Shown here one piece after another: positions 6,557 through 7,998 of a DNA stretch of 7,998 bases. Each line of letters begins with the position of its first letter. The first letter of the stretch is position 1. The DNA is taken from positions 1 to 7,998 of the forward strand of contig VSPO01000200.1 of NCBI GenBank assembly GCA_009775375.1, in the 5' to 3' direction. The notes under the pieces are model-generated. The model was not told where the DNA came from, ran no database searches, and saw only the letters and a list, made by a program, of their open reading frames with translations. Both the position numbers and the translations under genes were made by a program. Source of the DNA: Muribaculaceae bacterium (GTDB lineage: Bacteria; Bacteroidota; Bacteroidia; Bacteroidales; Muribaculaceae).

Positions 6557-7018
6557 TTAATTTGCTTTATACAAACCAGTTATGGTAGAACAAGGAGGTG
6601 TAGTGGCAAGAATTATACTCCCGGCTCCAATTCTTGTATTATCTCCAATGAAAACATCCCCCAATATTAAAGATTTACAACCTATGAAAACATTTTTGCC
6701 AATCCGGGGAGGAGTTAGACTTTTATGTTCCCTGAGACCTATGGTGCATTCATGGTAGATAGTACAATTATTACCAATCTTGCTATATTCATGAATAATA
6801 ATCATGAAGGGATGAGTCAAATGAAGAGTTAGGATGTTTTCAAGTGAGTCAAAAGAGTTTGGATGAATCTGTAAATTGAGCAATGGTTGCCATAGAAATT
6901 TGCGGAATGTCTTGAGCATACTTGAAGAATATCTTTTCTCTAAATAGAGTAAAAAAATCACACAACTTGCAAGCATCCCATTTCGTGAACGGATTTGGTT
7001 TAGAGCACTACTGAACAT
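6557..7018 (-). CDS. Serine-acetyltransferase-like hexapeptide (LbH) acyltransferase
   Basis: This is a 153-residue left-handed beta-helix acyltransferase, most like CysE/WcaB-type enzymes of polysaccharide loci, which use acetyl-CoA to O-acetylate a sugar. The helix covers about residues 64-140, with hexapeptide rungs such as IIIHEYSKIGNNCTIYHECT, PRIGKNVFIGCKSLILGDVF and IGDNTRIGAGSIIL. THPFMIIIH (68-76) corresponds to the HPxGIVI motif, so H69 is the probable catalytic His. The end PPCSTITGLYKAN replaces the usual proline-containing AGNPAKVI, and the N-terminal rungs (LNLQIHPNSFDSLENILTLH) are irregular. It is shorter than the usual 170-190 residues. It begins 39 bases after the GT2 stop, without a clear ribosome binding site, and probably belongs to the same transcript. 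It is probably functional, but the divergent first coil and end leave some doubt. Confidence 0.75.
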   Translation of the reverse strand: MFSSALNQIRSRNGMLASCVIFLLYLEKRYSSSMLKTFRKFLWQPLLNLQIHPNSFDSLENILTLHLTHPFMIIIHEYSKIGNNCTIYHECTIGLREHKSLTPPRIGKNVFIGCKSLILGDVFIGDNTRIGAGSIILATTPPCSTITGLYKAN

Positions 7019-7057
7019 AAGTTTTACAATATAATTACTAATCGGGAATTGCGCGAG

Positions 7058-7810
7058 TTATTTCAGATATTTAATAAAACCATGGAAAAGGAATTTCATC
7101 ATGAAATAAACTGCAACAGGTGTTTTTACACCTTCAATGTTCCTCAGTATATGCCATTGTTCCTTAATCATCGCCATCTTATCTGACGATCTGCTTTGTG
7201 GCTGTTCGCGATATAAAGCCAAAACTTCCCCAACATTATACGCTACAACATCTTTTTTAAGTATGTCAAGCCAAAATACAAAATCTTCCTTGGAAACATA
7301 TTTGAATCGAGTCTTTCCGATTGTATCCCTTCTTATCATGACCGTAAGACAAGGAATGACGCAAGTCTCGATCACATCCCAGAAAGTAGCTTTCTGTGGC
7401 ATTCTGACAACCCGGTTTCCTCGTTCTCCATCTGATTTTATCTTTTCGTAATCCGAATAGACGAAATCACATTGCGTATCCTCCATGAAACAGAGCTGTC
7501 TCTCCAGCTTGTCAGGCAACCATTTGTCATCAGCATCAAGGAAAGCGATGTACTCACCGGTAGCATTGTCAATGCCCATATTTCGAGGAGTCGCAGGAGA
7601 ACCGGAAGCAACTTCAGTCTTAAAGTATCTTATCCTGGAATCCCTTGCCATGTATTGACTGATTATCTGGGCACTTTCATCTGTGGAACAGTCATCTACA
7701 ATAATCATTTCCCAGTTATCATAAGTTTGAGACAATACTGAATCTATTGTTTCAGAAAGACAATGCTGAGAATTATAACAGGGGGTTATAATTGAAACTG
7801 TTGGTTTCAT
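7058..7810 (-). CDS. Family 2 glycosyltransferase (GT-A fold)
   Basis: This is a 250-residue inverting glycosyltransferase that transfers a sugar from a nucleotide-sugar donor, here probably in assembly of a capsule, O-antigen or exopolysaccharide repeat unit at the inner face of the cytoplasmic membrane. The GT2 marks are in order: VSIITPCYNSQ (5-15), the nucleotide-binding VDD at 38-40, RNMGIDNATGEYIAFLDADD (76-95) with the metal-binding DADD, and the probable base region KEDFVFWL (174-181). YREQPQSRSSDK (200-211) and a basic hydrophobic tail (FMMKFLFHGFIKYLK) follow. Length is normal for the family. It starts 3 bases after the stop of the upstream GT4 gene, so translational coupling is likely, and it is followed by the acyltransferase. 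Its last 50 codons are duplicated at 4728-4890. The sugar specificity cannot be read. Confidence 0.92.
   Translation of the reverse strand: MKPTVSIITPCYNSQHCLSETIDSVLSQTYDNWEMIIVDDCSTDESAQIISQYMARDSRIRYFKTEVASGSPATPRNMGIDNATGEYIAFLDADDKWLPDKLERQLCFMEDTQCDFVYSDYEKIKSDGERGNRVVRMPQKATFWDVIETCVIPCLTVMIRRDTIGKTRFKYVSKEDFVFWLDILKKDVVAYNVGEVLALYREQPQSRSSDKMAMIKEQWHILRNIEGVKTPVAVYFMMKFLFHGFIKYLK
7061..7180. repeat. Direct repeat copy B of GT2 3' end (inside the intact gene)
   Basis: This is the partner of 4731-4850, in the same orientation and with 111 of 120 bases identical by hand count. It covers the last 40 codons of the intact glycosyltransferase gene. Confidence 0.9.
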
Positions 7811-7813
7811 GTG

Positions 7814-7998
7814 TTACTTACTTAAAGACCGATAAAGATTATCCCACATTCCGGCAATAAGGCTGACATCAAATCTTCTGATGGAATAAAAAGCGGCTTT
7901 CCCCATTTCCTTTCTTTTTGACTTGTCAATTATAAGTGTTGAAATCGCGTCTGCCAATCCAGCTTTATCCAGATGGGAAACAAGGATTCCATCCTTAC
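7814..7998 (-). CDS. C-terminus of a GT4-type (group 1) glycosyltransferase, cut by the window
   Basis: The 60 residues visible start KDGILVSHLDKAGLADAIST and end MWDNLYRSLSK with a TAA at 7814-7816. The pattern GILV, then D-x-x-x-LADAI, LI-x-D, KRKEMGKAA, RFDV and W-x-x-LY is that of the last Rossmann helices of GT-B retaining glycosyltransferases (Glycos_transf_1), where the first motif follows the donor-sugar-binding Glu region. The start and catalytic centre are beyond the right edge. The stop is 3 bases before the ATG of the GT2 gene, showing one operon running leftwards. The donor sugar is unknown. Confidence 0.85.
   Translation of the reverse strand, partial: KDGILVSHLDKAGLADAISTLIIDKSKRKEMGKAAFYSIRRFDVSLIAGMWDNLYRSLSK

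Noticed and set aside
6349..6588. Plus-strand 79-codon ORF starting with TTG
   Set aside because: It is antisense to a more protein-like minus-strand frame, overlaps the end of the acyltransferase convergently, starts with TTG and has no ribosome binding site or promoter.
7137..7741. Plus-strand ORFs opposite the GT2 gene
   Set aside because: They are shadows of the well-supported glycosyltransferase on the other strand.
1..7998. CRISPR arrays, tRNA or rRNA genes, insertion-sequence ends
   Set aside because: No regularly spaced short repeats, cloverleaf-like segments, rRNA motifs or transposase motifs were recognised by eye on either strand.

Overview
The window reads as a chromosomal segment from the phylum Bacteroidota, most likely a gut member of the order Bacteroidales. 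A Muribaculaceae- or Bacteroides-like origin is an inference. The evidence is: two large exported proteins ending in type IX secretion-like C-terminal sorting domains; a peptidase family C10 (streptopain-like) protein with the N-terminal inhibitor-like prodomain usual in this order; starts without Shine-Dalgarno sequences; and a textbook Bacteroidota sigma-ABfr promoter (TTTG, 19 bp, TAnnTTTG) near 5900.

Left part (1-4067, + strand, moderately GC-rich). The 3' part of a fibronectin type III / jelly-roll surface protein is followed, 31 bases later, by a C10 cysteine protease gene. The protease reading frame carries one in-frame TGA (3339-3341). This separates the signal peptide, prodomain and catalytic domain from the last beta domains and the sorting tail, which continue in the same frame to 4067. 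A perfect 26-bp inverted repeat (4084-4137) closes this block and faces a convergent XRE-type regulator (4166-4507, - strand).

Right part (about 4600-7998, all - strand, visibly AT-rich up to about 7050). Read right to left, this is the downstream end of a surface-polysaccharide locus. It contains the C-terminus of a GT4-type glycosyltransferase (cut by the window), a complete GT2 glycosyltransferase 3 bases later, and a serine-acetyltransferase-like hexapeptide acyltransferase. Then comes a graveyard of broken reading frames: a frameshifted unknown ORF and the C-terminal tail of another GT2-like enzyme. A two-gene module follows, with its own strong promoter: a protein with two membrane segments and a helical tail, overlapping by 14 bp a 119-residue soluble protein. 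Last are a second GT2 tail, 92.5% identical over 120 bp to the intact GT2 gene, and a hairpin terminator.

The main points of interest are the nonsense-split protease, the pair of directly repeated GT2 3' ends bracketing 2.2 kb of accessory DNA, and the unrecognised membrane/soluble two-gene module inside that bracket. The module is the best candidate for an undescribed system, but its function cannot be read from the sequence. No tRNA, rRNA, CRISPR array or insertion sequence was seen.
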